A stretch of 5,486 nt of DNA from DATKCJ01 sp035513275 (GCA_035513275.1 DATKCJ010000451.1:1-5486); one strand, 5' to 3'. Positions 1-5,486 are shown, counted from the stretch's first letter. Numbers and translations are program-made. The notes: a model not told the origin generated them from the sequence alone.

Positions 1-1258
1 GATCGTCCTGATACGACACGTCGAAGTCGCGCGCGGTGAGCTTGTCGACGACGTTGATGTTGACCTCGTCGTTGATGCTGAAGGAGCGGTTGTCGAAATT
101 CACTGAGCCGAACGTCACGAAAACGCCGTCCACGATCATCACCTTGCAGTGGTAGAGCGACGGTTCGAAGAGGTGAAACTCCACCCCCGCCTCGAGCAGT
201 TTCCCCCAGCGCGAGCGAGCTGCGCCGCGTCCGATGGCCGAATCGTTCTTGGCGGGCACGATCACTTCGACCTTCACGCCGCGCTGTCGTGCGGCGACGA
301 GCATCTCGATGGCGAGGTCGTCGGGGATGAAGTAGGCGTGTGCGAGCTGGATCGTTTCCCGGGCTGAGGCGATCGCCAGGAGGTAGGAGAGGCGCGCGTT
401 CTCGGGGCGCTGGTTGGGCCCGCTCATGAAGCAGTGCGCGTGGGCGAATCCTGTGGGCTCCGCGTCCGGAAAATAGTCGGGACCGGTGAGCAGGCGCGAT
501 GTGGTCTGCAGCCAGTTTGCCGTAAATACGGCCTGCATTTGCCGGACGACCGGACCGGTGATGCGCGCCTGCGTCTCGCGCCAGACGCCCGGGGAGTCGG
601 CGTCGCCAAGCCACGTGTCGTCGATGCACACGCCGCCGGTGAATCCCACGAGGCCGTCGACGATGAGCAGCTTCCGATGGCTGCGGTGGTTGATGTTCAA
701 CTTGAGATCATACCAGTGCTCGCGGCCGTAAACGACGAACTCCACCCCCGCGTCCTTCATGCGGTCAACATCAGAGAGGTCGAGCTTCAGGTTGCCCGCG
801 CCGTCGACCATCGCGTGGACCTTCACGCCTTGCTGTGCGCGCTCGATCAGTGCCGCGCAGAACTGGTCGCTGACCACGCCCGAAGCCCAAATGTAGGATT
901 CGAGAGTGACGGACTTCTTCGCGGAGCGGATCGCCGCAAGCATGGAGGGAAAGATCTCCTTGCCGTTGATCAAGGGCTCGATCGTGTTGCCCTCCAAAAA
1001 ATCAGCGCCGAGCAGCGGGCCGGCGTAGTCTCGAAAGAGCGGGTCGCCTATTCCGATTTCGGACTCGATCGGCTTGGTAAGGTCCCGTGCCGTGATGTTG
1101 TACATAAGTAGGACGAGGAAACCGACCATCACCAAAAGCAGCGTCCAGACCGTGCCCAGATGGAATCGCGTCCCGCGCCCCAGCCGTGGCCGGGCGGCGG
1201 ACGCGGCAGGAATGCTCTGACGGTTGGAGCTGTTTCTGAGCCAGGCAGCGGGAGTCAT
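1..1258 (-). CDS. cls: Cardiolipin synthase-type phospholipase D family protein (3' end outside window)
   Basis: A membrane-anchored phospholipase D superfamily enzyme, most likely cardiolipin synthase, which condenses phosphatidylglycerol (or PG with PE) into cardiolipin at the inner membrane. My minus-strand translation gives 419 residues before the left edge. After a basic N-terminus there is one hydrophobic helix (about residues 36-55, TVWTLLLVMVGFLVLL), then two PLD domains, each with a complete HxKxxxxD catalytic motif: HRKLLIVD (H194, K196, D201) and HCKVMIVD (H370, K372, D377). Downstream of the second is GSVNFDNRSF (384-393), typical of bacterial Cls proteins. The HKD spacing resembles E. 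coli ClsA (about 480 aa), so roughly 50-60 residues are probably missing. ATG 1256-1258 is the first possible start after an in-frame TGA about 50 bp upstream; no ATG, GTG or TTG lies between. No clear Shine-Dalgarno is visible. It is divergent from a VTT-domain membrane protein. The family is secure; exact substrate preference is inferred. Confidence 0.88.
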   Translation of the reverse strand, partial: MTPAAWLRNSSNRQSIPAASAARPRLGRGTRFHLGTVWTLLLVMVGFLVLLMYNITARDLTKPIESEIGIGDPLFRDYAGPLLGADFLEGNTIEPLINGKEIFPSMLAAIRSAKKSVTLESYIWASGVVSDQFCAALIERAQQGVKVHAMVDGAGNLKLDLSDVDRMKDAGVEFVVYGREHWYDLKLNINHRSHRKLLIVDGLVGFTGGVCIDDTWLGDADSPGVWRETQARITGPVVRQMQAVFTANWLQTTSRLLTGPDYFPDAEPTGFAHAHCFMSGPNQRPENARLSYLLAIASARETIQLAHAYFIPDDLAIEMLVAARQRGVKVEVIVPAKNDSAIGRGAARSRWGKLLEAGVEFHLFEPSLYHCKVMIVDGVFVTFGSVNFDNRSFSINDEVNINVVDKLTARDFDVSYQDD

Positions 1259-1418
1259 GGAAGGGTGTGGCCGCGGGATATCCGTGGCAGGCGGGATACA
1301 GCGAGGCTGTCAGTTTTTGACCCCACTCGGGTCTGGACGGTTCCCCCATTCATTCACTTTGGTGCGCGTTGAGCGCGAACCGGTTTGCTGTGCAGGGGTC
1401 GTAGAATTTGCACATACT
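1259..1418. promoter_or_regulatory. Divergent intergenic spacer with small inverted repeats
   Basis: Spacer between the divergent cls and VTT-protein genes, so promoters for both should lie here. Visible structures are an imperfect hairpin at 1361-1381 (arms GGTGCGCG and CGCGAACC, 7 of 8 pairs, 5-nt loop), an adjoining 8-bp palindrome AACCGGTT (1378-1385), and a 5-bp stem GACCC/GGGTC at 1319-1333. The hairpin or palindrome could be an operator. The only promoter-like hexamer I see is TAGAAT at 1402-1407 (one mismatch to TATAAT), without a well-spaced -35 box. No convincing sigma70 promoter was found for either gene. Confidence 0.35.
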
Positions 1419-2084
1419 TTGTCGACTCATCCAAGAATCAGGTGGGGTTGGATATTCTTCGCGGGCCTGCTGATCGCCGTCGCAGTGATCGTGGGTCGTT
1501 CCGAGGCGTGGGATTGGCACGCGTTCCTGCGGAGGCTCGAGAACATGGACCGGCTTCCGCTTCTCGCGCTCGCCGCGATACTGCCGCTTTTCGGATTTTC
1601 GATCGCTGTAGTTTATGTGGTGATCGGAGCGGTATTCGGCGGCTGGCCCGGCATGGCCGTTGTTACAGGTCTCACGGCCATCCACCTTTGCGGCAGTCAT
1701 TGGATTGCCAGAAGTTTCCTGCGGGGACCCTTGCAGCGTTTCTTAAAACGCCGGAAGAAGCAGTTGCCGGAATTGCCGAAAGGCGAGGAATGGGCGGTGG
1801 CGCTGATGACAGCACTTGTGCCTGGGCTGCCCTATGTCGTGCGCAACTACCTGCTCGCGCTGTCGCCCGTCCCGTTTCGCATCTACTTTCCGATCTGCCT
1901 GCCGGTTTACGTTTTCCGATCCGGCATCGTGATCTTTTTCGGAGACTTCACCAGCGATCTGAGCGTGCAGCGTGTGGTCATCCTCGGCGCGATCCTCGTG
2001 GTGAAAGTGGCCGTGTGCGCCCTGCTGCTTCACCGTCTGCGTATCCGATACAAACTGAGCCACGGTTCGCAGGGGGCTGGATGA
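1419..2084 (+). CDS. TVP38/TMEM64 (VTT/DedA-like) integral membrane protein
   Basis: A polytopic membrane protein of the TVP38/TMEM64 family (VTT or SNARE-associated domain, the DedA superfamily). Some members of this superfamily are implicated in lipid or undecaprenyl-phosphate translocation; this protein's substrate cannot be read from sequence. With the TTG start at 1419 it has 221 residues: a first helix (about 9-26, WGWIFFAGLLIAVAVIVG), a hydrophobic block with the glycine-rich GAVFGGWPG segment (70-78), a basic cytoplasmic loop (RFLKRRKK, 107-114), the VTT signature region VPGLPYVVRNYLLALSPVPF (134-153), and a C-terminal helix ending in a basic tail. The frame is open back to ATG 1224, but the extra 65 residues are not membrane-like and would run across the divergent spacer and into cls. 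The TTG start gives a normal family length and a natural N-terminus (MSTHPRIRWGW). GTG 1362 is an alternative. No Shine-Dalgarno supports any of these starts. Family assignment is good; start assignment is weak. Confidence 0.78.
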   Translation: MSTHPRIRWGWIFFAGLLIAVAVIVGRSEAWDWHAFLRRLENMDRLPLLALAAILPLFGFSIAVVYVVIGAVFGGWPGMAVVTGLTAIHLCGSHWIARSFLRGPLQRFLKRRKKQLPELPKGEEWAVALMTALVPGLPYVVRNYLLALSPVPFRIYFPICLPVYVFRSGIVIFFGDFTSDLSVQRVVILGAILVVKVAVCALLLHRLRIRYKLSHGSQGAG

Positions 2085-2212
2085 CCTTATGCCACGATGT
2101 GGTTGCAGAGCGGGTTGTTCGAGGGGTTGCCTGAAGGCGGCGAGCCATTGGATGCCGACAGCGGTCGGATTCAGAGGTTGAAAGCAGGGAGGAACGGAGG
2201 CACATTCCCGCT
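2085..2212 (+). promoter_or_regulatory. Leader of the toxin-antitoxin pair
   Basis: Spacer upstream of the antitoxin, with no ORF of its own. It contains a perfect 5-bp inverted repeat CCGAC/GTCGG with a 4-nt loop at 2155-2168. Type II antitoxins usually bind a palindrome near their promoter, so this is a possible operator, although it is short. A purine-rich ribosome-binding site with GGAGG at 2196-2200 lies 12 nt before the antitoxin ATG, slightly further than usual. No clear -35/-10 pair was identified. Confidence 0.3.
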
Positions 2213-2446
2213 ATGCCAATAACAGTGCAGGAGCTCTTCGACGAGGCGCGCAAACTTCCGCCGGCACAGGCGAGCGAGCTGATGGACCTGCTGCTCGTCA
2301 AGGCCGTCGAAGTGCCCGACGCAGAAGTGGAAGCTGCATGGCGCCGCGAGATTCAACGTCGCATCGCCGAGATTGAGAGCGGTCGGGAGACAGGAGTCGA
2401 CGGCGACGAAGTGATGGCGGAGCTGCGCCAGATCGTGGGCTCGTGA
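2213..2446 (+). CDS. Type II antitoxin, putative addiction module component (TIGR02574-like)
   Basis: A 77-residue, acidic, mostly helical protein resembling the small 'putative addiction module component' antitoxins (TIGR02574, Pfam Unstab_antitox). Members are thought to neutralise a RelE/ParE-type toxin encoded immediately downstream and usually to repress their own operon. Recognisable family features are the N-terminal ELFDEARKLPPAQASELMDLLL helix pair (the usual 'LPPxxRxELxxxLL' pattern, about residues 7-28), then WRREIQRRIAEIESGRE (about 43-59), and a final helix DEVMAELRQIV. The ATG is supported by GGAGG 12 nt upstream. The TGA stop overlaps the GTG start of the toxin gene (GTGA), which indicates translational coupling and a bicistronic unit. 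No separate DNA-binding fold can be named by eye. Family assignment is by motif pattern and gene context. Confidence 0.82.
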   Translation: MPITVQELFDEARKLPPAQASELMDLLLVKAVEVPDAEVEAAWRREIQRRIAEIESGRETGVDGDEVMAELRQIVGS

Positions 2447-2742
2447 AGCCGCTGCGCTTCCACAGACATGCCCGGGAGGAACTGCACGAAGCGGGTCGAT
2501 ATTTTGCGGGGATTCACCCAGACTTGGGCAGGCAGTTCCACCGTGCCGTTGACAAACTGGTGAAGGAGATCCGGATCCAGCCAACTGCGTTCCGGATGTT
2601 CGAGCCGCCAGCGCGGCGACACTTCGGCTCTCGATTTCCTTACTCCGTGGTCTATTTGAACCTTCCTGATCGCGTTTGGGTTGTGGCGATCATGCATTTC
2701 AAGCAGCGGCCAGGATATTGGATTGAACGATTGACCTTGTAA
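2443..2742 (+). CDS. RelE/ParE superfamily toxin
   Basis: A 99-residue basic protein of the RelE/ParE toxin superfamily. Relatives are either mRNA-cleaving ribosome-dependent RNases (RelE-like) or gyrase poisons (ParE-like); which applies here cannot be decided from sequence. Visible hallmarks are an N-terminal beta strand and helix HRHAREELHEAGRYF (7-21), PDLGRQFHRAVDKLVKEI (26-43), then the characteristic strand RFPYSVVYLNL (64-74) and the C-terminal block VWVVAIMHFKQRPGYW (78-93), matching the family pattern 'FPY.i.Y...v.v.Av.H..R.pgYW'. Length is typical and nothing appears broken. The GTG start at 2443 overlaps the antitoxin stop by four bases and has no strong ribosome-binding site of its own, so expression probably depends on antitoxin translation. 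A small hairpin (CGGC/GCCG, 2743-2755) follows the stop directly, and the gene converges on the pdh operon. Confidence 0.85.
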   Translation: MKPLRFHRHAREELHEAGRYFAGIHPDLGRQFHRAVDKLVKEIRIQPTAFRMFEPPARRHFGSRFPYSVVYLNLPDRVWVVAIMHFKQRPGYWIERLTL

Positions 2743-2776
2743 CGGCTTTACGCCGCGACAGACCAGCGCGTTGAGG

Positions 2777-2796
2777 GTTCTGCGCGCCAGCAGAAC
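2777..2796. terminator. Stem-loop between convergent genes (candidate bidirectional terminator)
   Basis: A perfect 7-bp inverted repeat, GTTCTGC and GCAGAAC, with a 6-nt loop lies midway in the 76-bp spacer between the toxin stop and the E2 stop. Because the genes converge, one hairpin could end transcription from both sides. Neither strand has a U-tract after the stem, so it does not fit the classic intrinsic terminator and may act as a 3'-end stabiliser or with a factor. Confidence 0.42.
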
Positions 2797-2818
2797 GCTC
2801 CACCTCGAAGGCGCCGCC

Positions 2819-4174
2819 CTACAGCAACAGCAGCGCCGGCTGCTCGAGGAGCTGCTTGAGAGCGGCAAGCCATGTCGCGCCGAGAGCGCCGTCCACGACG
2901 CGGTGATCGCACGAGAGCGTGAGCGACATGCGCTGGCCGACGACGATCGTGTCGCCTGGGCCGACGACGGGTTTCTTCACCGTCGCGCCGACCGCGAGGA
3001 TTGCGGCGTTCGGCGGGTTGATGATCGCAGAAAAGCGGTCGACGCCCATCATGCCGAGATTCGACACCGTGAATGTGCCGCCCGTGTATTGATCGGGCTT
3101 GAGCTTCTTCGTCTTAGCGAGCGGCGCGAGAGCTTTGGCCTCGGCGCTGATTTCGAAAATCGACTTATCGCTCGCGTCGCGGATGACCGGCGTGATGAGT
3201 CCGTCCTCGATCGCCACGGCAAACGCCATGTGCACCGCTGGGTGTTGCCGGATGAGCGTGCCCTCGAACGAGCAGTTCACAGCGGGCACGCGGCGCAGCG
3301 CCTCGACGCACGCCTTTAGGATGAAGTCGTTTACGCTGAGCTTCACGCCTTTGGCTTCGAGCGCGGTGTTGAGCGTCACGCGCAGCGCGAGCAGCGGCGC
3401 GGCGTCGATTTCGATCTCGAGATAGAAATGCGGGATCTGTGTCTTCGCCTCGAGCAGGCGCTTCGCGATCGTCGCGCGCATGTTTGAGAGCGGCATGTCC
3501 TTCGCCTCCGCGATCGGTCCCTTGAAAACTCCAGCCGACGCAGGCGCGGCGCCGGCGGCCGCGGCAGGACGATCCTTCGCAGCGAGAATGTCTGCGCGGA
3601 CGATCCGTCCGCCTGGACCCGTGCCTTCGATCCGTGAGAAATCTACGCCCTTTTCCTCGGCGAGTTTGCGCGCTAGAGGGGAGATACGGACTCGGCCGGA
3701 TGCGGCGGTTGCCGCGGGAGCCGGTGCGGGCGCTGCGGGCTTCGAAGTTTTCGCTGGCTCGGACTTCTTCACAGCTTCGGGCTTCGCCTCCTCCTTCGAC
3801 TCCTCAACTTCCTCTTCGTCCTCTCCGGAAGGCTCTTCACCCTTCGATTCTGGCTCTTTCTTCGCGGCGGGCTTCTCCTCCTTCTTCTCCTCGCCGCCGC
3901 CCTTCGATTCCAACTTCAGTCCGCTGATATCCTCATCCTTCTTGCCGATGACGCAGATCGGCGCGCCTACGGCGACTTGTGCGCCGACTGCGGCGACTTG
4001 TTTGAGGAGGACACCGTCCTCAAATGACTCGAGCTCCATCGTCGCTTTGTCGGTCTCGATCTCGGCGATCATCATGCCCGAGGCGACGGTTTCGCCCTCC
4101 TTCTTGAGCCATTTGACGAGCGTGCCGGTCGTCATGGTGTCGCTCAGCTTGGGCATGTCGATGATGGTGGCCAT
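2819..4174 (-). CDS. pdhC: Pyruvate dehydrogenase E2, dihydrolipoamide acetyltransferase
   Basis: The E2 core of the pyruvate dehydrogenase complex: it accepts the acetyl group from E1 on a lipoyl arm and transfers it to CoA. With ATG 4174 it is 451 residues. Domains: one lipoyl domain (1-79, MPKLSDTM at 7-14, lipoylated K43 in ETDKATME); a long linker (80-160) very rich in Glu/Lys, then Ala/Pro; the peripheral subunit-binding domain (about 161-198, ISPLARKLAEEKGVD...GTGPGGRIVRADI); and the catalytic domain (about 225-451) ending with the active-site DHRVVDG (H424, D428). The frame is open upstream to 4255, but the 27 extra residues are unlike any E2 and read through a structured repeat; MATIIDMPKLSDTM is the normal beginning. 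No Shine-Dalgarno is visible; instead the closing arm of a stem-loop repeat runs into the ATG. It lies 227 bp downstream of E1 beta on the same strand. A 2-oxoacid dehydrogenase E2 of other specificity is possible, but PDH fits best. Confidence 0.93.
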   Translation of the reverse strand: MATIIDMPKLSDTMTTGTLVKWLKKEGETVASGMMIAEIETDKATMELESFEDGVLLKQVAAVGAQVAVGAPICVIGKKDEDISGLKLESKGGGEEKKEEKPAAKKEPESKGEEPSGEDEEEVEESKEEAKPEAVKKSEPAKTSKPAAPAPAPAATAASGRVRISPLARKLAEEKGVDFSRIEGTGPGGRIVRADILAAKDRPAAAAGAAPASAGVFKGPIAEAKDMPLSNMRATIAKRLLEAKTQIPHFYLEIEIDAAPLLALRVTLNTALEAKGVKLSVNDFILKACVEALRRVPAVNCSFEGTLIRQHPAVHMAFAVAIEDGLITPVIRDASDKSIFEISAEAKALAPLAKTKKLKPDQYTGGTFTVSNLGMMGVDRFSAIINPPNAAILAVGATVKKPVVGPGDTIVVGQRMSLTLSCDHRVVDGALGATWLAALKQLLEQPALLLL

Positions 4175-4279
4175 AGGAATTTGTGGAGAGAAGGCTATCG
4201 ATGCTGGCTCGTGGATCGGGTGGTGGGTTCCGCAGGTGACGAAACTTCGCAACAAATTCCTAAGCCGGCACTGCGTGCC
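4174..4279 (+). repeat. Structured intercistronic repeat, copy 1 (abuts E2 start codon)
   Basis: A perfect 11-bp inverted repeat, TAGGAATTTGT (4174-4184) and ACAAATTCCTA (4252-4262), encloses 67 nt. It is followed by the CTAAG box and a 5-bp hairpin GGCAC/GTGCC (4267-4279) with loop TGC. The outermost T at 4174 is the complement of the A in the E2 ATG, so in the mRNA the closing arm runs straight into the start codon. The segment before the right arm aligns with copy 3 with a few gaps (shared GACGA, AACA and CTAAG). This copy is the most diverged of the three. Confidence 0.66.
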
Positions 4280-4291
4280 TGCCCAATCAAA

Positions 4292-4404
4292 TTCCGCAGC
4301 TGCGCGGAGCGCGGCCTTAGAAACCTGCTGGGGACTCGGTTCAATTGGGAGTTGTCGCTCTCAGTCATACGACGAATCGTTCGCGAGTTGACAGCAGGTT
4401 TCTA
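4292..4404 (-). repeat. Structured intercistronic repeat, copy 2 (contains E1 beta stop codon)
   Basis: Read on the minus strand: a perfect 13-bp inverted repeat, TAGAAACCTGCTG (4404-4392) and CAGCAGGTTTCTA (4330-4318), encloses 61 nt, followed by CTAAGGC and a GCGC/GCGC hairpin with a 3-nt loop (4302-4312). Over about 35 nt of its right end it matches copy 3 at about 28 positions. The E1 beta stop codon TAG is the first triplet of the left arm. It faces copy 1, so the two tails converge in the middle of the spacer. Confidence 0.75.
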
Positions 4405-5376
4405 GCAGATGGAGAGCGCGGTCTTCACGACGCGGTTTGCGTTGGGAATCATGATGTCCTCGAGATGCTTGGCGTAGATTTGTGGCGCGTCGAGCGACGA
4501 CACGCGCTTGATCGGTGCGTCGAGTTCGTCGAACGCCTCGTCCTGGATGATGTAGGCGATCTGTGCGCCGACGCCGCAGAACGGCTTGTTCTCCTCGACG
4601 ATCACCGCACGGTGCGTGCGCGAGACCGACTCGAGGATCGTCTGCACGTCGAGCGGGCGGATCGAGCGGAGGTCGACGACCTCGGCGTTGATGCCGTGCT
4701 CCTTCGCGAGAATCTCGGCAGCCTTCAGCGAGGTGATCGTCGAGCGGCCGTGCGCGATGATCGAGAGGTCGGTGCCGGTGCGCTTAATCTCGGCCTTGCC
4801 GAGCGGGATCACAAAATCGCCGTCGGCGACCTCGCCCTTTTCTCCGTAAAGGAGCGTGTTTTCCATCACGCAGACGGTGTCGTCGTCGCGGATCGCGGCC
4901 TTCATGAGGCCCTTCGCATCGTGAGCGGTGGCGGGCGCGACGACCTTCAGGCCGGGCTGGTTCGCAAGGAACATCTCGGGCGTGTGCGAGTGCGTGGAGC
5001 CCACGTTCGTGCCGCCGTTGGCGGGGCCGCGGATGACGAGCGGCACCTTGATCTTGCCGCCCGACATGTATCGGACGGTGGCGGCGTTGTTGATGATCTG
5101 GTCGAACGCGACGTAGGCGAAGCTCCAAAACATGAGCTCGATCACGGGGCGCAGCCCCATCATCGCGGCACCGACGCCGAGGCCGAGGAATCCGGTCTCG
5201 CTGATCGGAGCGTCGATGAGGCGCTTGTCGCCGAAGCGCTTCCAGAGGCCCTCGGTGACCTTGTAGGCGCCGTTATACTCGGCGACTTCCTCGCCCATGA
5301 TGAAAACGTTCGGATCCCGCTGGATTTCCTCGGCGAGCGCTTCGTTGAGAGCCTGACGGTAAGTGATGACTGGCAT
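4402..5376 (-). CDS. pdhB: Pyruvate dehydrogenase E1 component, beta subunit
   Basis: The beta subunit of the alpha2beta2 thiamine-diphosphate E1 that decarboxylates pyruvate and reductively acetylates the E2 lipoyl arm. It is 324 residues, the normal length. Visible features are the N-terminal TYRQALNEALAEEIQRD, GEEVAEYNGAYKVTEGLWKRFG (28-49), and DAPISETGF with the conserved Glu60 expected to contact the thiamine cofactor. These are followed by GLGVGAAMMGLRPVIELMFWSFAYVAFDQIINNAA, YMSGG, and the transketolase C-terminal domain with VVDLRSIRPLD and VEENKPFCGVGAQI. The motif set fits PDH E1 beta better than branched-chain or acetoin dehydrogenase, though these are close relatives. ATG 5376 gives the standard MPVITYRQAL start. 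Only a weak AGCAGG precedes it, and that lies inside the arm of a stem-loop repeat. The stop codon lies in another copy of the repeat. E1 alpha is presumably just beyond the right edge; no recognisable E1 alpha C-terminus is seen in 5377-5486. Confidence 0.95.
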   Translation of the reverse strand: MPVITYRQALNEALAEEIQRDPNVFIMGEEVAEYNGAYKVTEGLWKRFGDKRLIDAPISETGFLGLGVGAAMMGLRPVIELMFWSFAYVAFDQIINNAATVRYMSGGKIKVPLVIRGPANGGTNVGSTHSHTPEMFLANQPGLKVVAPATAHDAKGLMKAAIRDDDTVCVMENTLLYGEKGEVADGDFVIPLGKAEIKRTGTDLSIIAHGRSTITSLKAAEILAKEHGINAEVVDLRSIRPLDVQTILESVSRTHRAVIVEENKPFCGVGAQIAYIIQDEAFDELDAPIKRVSSLDAPQIYAKHLEDIMIPNANRVVKTALSIC

Positions 5377-5377
5377 G

Positions 5378-5486
5378 AGCAGCCTGCTGTCCGTTGTTAA
5401 GAGTTGCGCTCGAGGATTGGAAGGATCGGTAAACTCGCGGGACGATTCCTCAACAGGCTGCTAAGGCAGCGCTGCGCGCTGCGAAG
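5378..5486 (+). repeat. Structured intercistronic repeat, copy 3 (upstream of E1 beta; cut by window edge)
   Basis: Near-perfect 12-bp inverted arms, AGCAGCCTGCTG (5378-5389) and CAACAGGCTGCT (5451-5462, one mismatch), enclose 61 nt, the same spacing as copy 2. They are followed by CTAAGGC and an AGCGC/GCGCT hairpin with loop TGC (5468-5480). One base (5377) separates the arm from the E1 beta ATG. No coding sequence is recognisable in this 110-bp end of the window, and the repeat may continue past the edge. Confidence 0.72.

Noticed and set aside
434..1111. Plus-strand ORF of 225 codons over the left gene
   Set aside because: It is antisense to the cardiolipin synthase reading frame, which carries both HKD motifs; the plus-strand product has no recognisable domain.
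1268..1285. Palindrome around GGATATCC in the spacer
   Set aside because: Symmetry stops after 8 bp and the flanks do not pair, which is expected by chance in this length.
1002..1349. Minus-strand ORF of 115 codons
   Set aside because: It is out of frame with and overlaps the start of cls, and has no recognisable domain.
1224..1418. N-terminal extension of the VTT protein to ATG 1224
   Set aside because: It would overlap the start of cls, crosses the divergent spacer, and adds 65 residues not seen in a typical VTT protein.
4175..4255. N-terminal extension of E2 to an upstream ATG
   Set aside because: The 27 extra residues have no family resemblance and read through repeat copy 1; MATIIDMPKLSDTM is the normal E2 beginning.
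4250..4360. Integron attC site
   Set aside because: Part of copy 1 (AACAAATTC, AAGCCG) loosely recalls attC sequences, but there is no matched RYYYAAC/GTTRRRY pair, and the context is a metabolic operon rather than a cassette array.
3480..4391. Long plus-strand ORF (303 codons) over the E2 gene
   Set aside because: It is antisense to a clear E2 gene. Its Ser/Ala/Phe-rich product mirrors the Glu/Lys linker codons, and it has no family features.
4345..5400. Long plus-strand ORF (351 codons) over E1 beta
   Set aside because: It is antisense to E1 beta, with the Asp/Arg/Val-rich composition typical of a shadow frame in GC-rich DNA.

Overview
The window looks like a GC-rich Gram-negative bacterial chromosome. 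A tentative placement is the Verrucomicrobia/Opitutales, based only on general sequence feel: codon use, start codons without strong Shine-Dalgarno sites, and a single-lipoyl PDH with separate E1 subunits. No 16S rRNA or other taxonomic marker is present, so the placement is weak.

Layout. Positions 1-1258 (minus) hold a cardiolipin synthase-type phospholipase D protein with two HKD motifs, cut off at the left edge. A 160-bp spacer with small hairpins separates it from a divergent plus-strand TVP38/DedA-like (VTT domain) membrane protein, about 1419-2084, whose start codon is uncertain. Next comes a compact type II toxin-antitoxin pair at 2213-2742 (plus): a TIGR02574-type antitoxin and a RelE/ParE-type toxin that overlap by four bases. 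The toxin gene converges on a minus-strand pyruvate dehydrogenase operon, and a perfect 7-bp stem-loop lies between them. The operon reads leftwards as (E1 alpha, presumably off the right edge) - E1 beta (4402-5376) - E2 (2819-4174). Its products would form the complex that converts pyruvate to acetyl-CoA.

The most notable feature is not a gene. The two pdh intercistronic spacers contain three related structured repeats. Each has terminal arms of 11-13 bp in inverted orientation enclosing 61 or 67 nt, followed by a shared CTAAG box and a small GC-rich hairpin with a 3-nt loop. The arms differ between copies but stay complementary, including two fully compensatory base-pair changes between the two closest copies. 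This implies that the fold, as RNA or as a DNA cruciform, is what has been conserved. Two copies end exactly at the start codons of E1 beta and E2, and the third contains the E1 beta stop codon. I do not recognise this as a named family.
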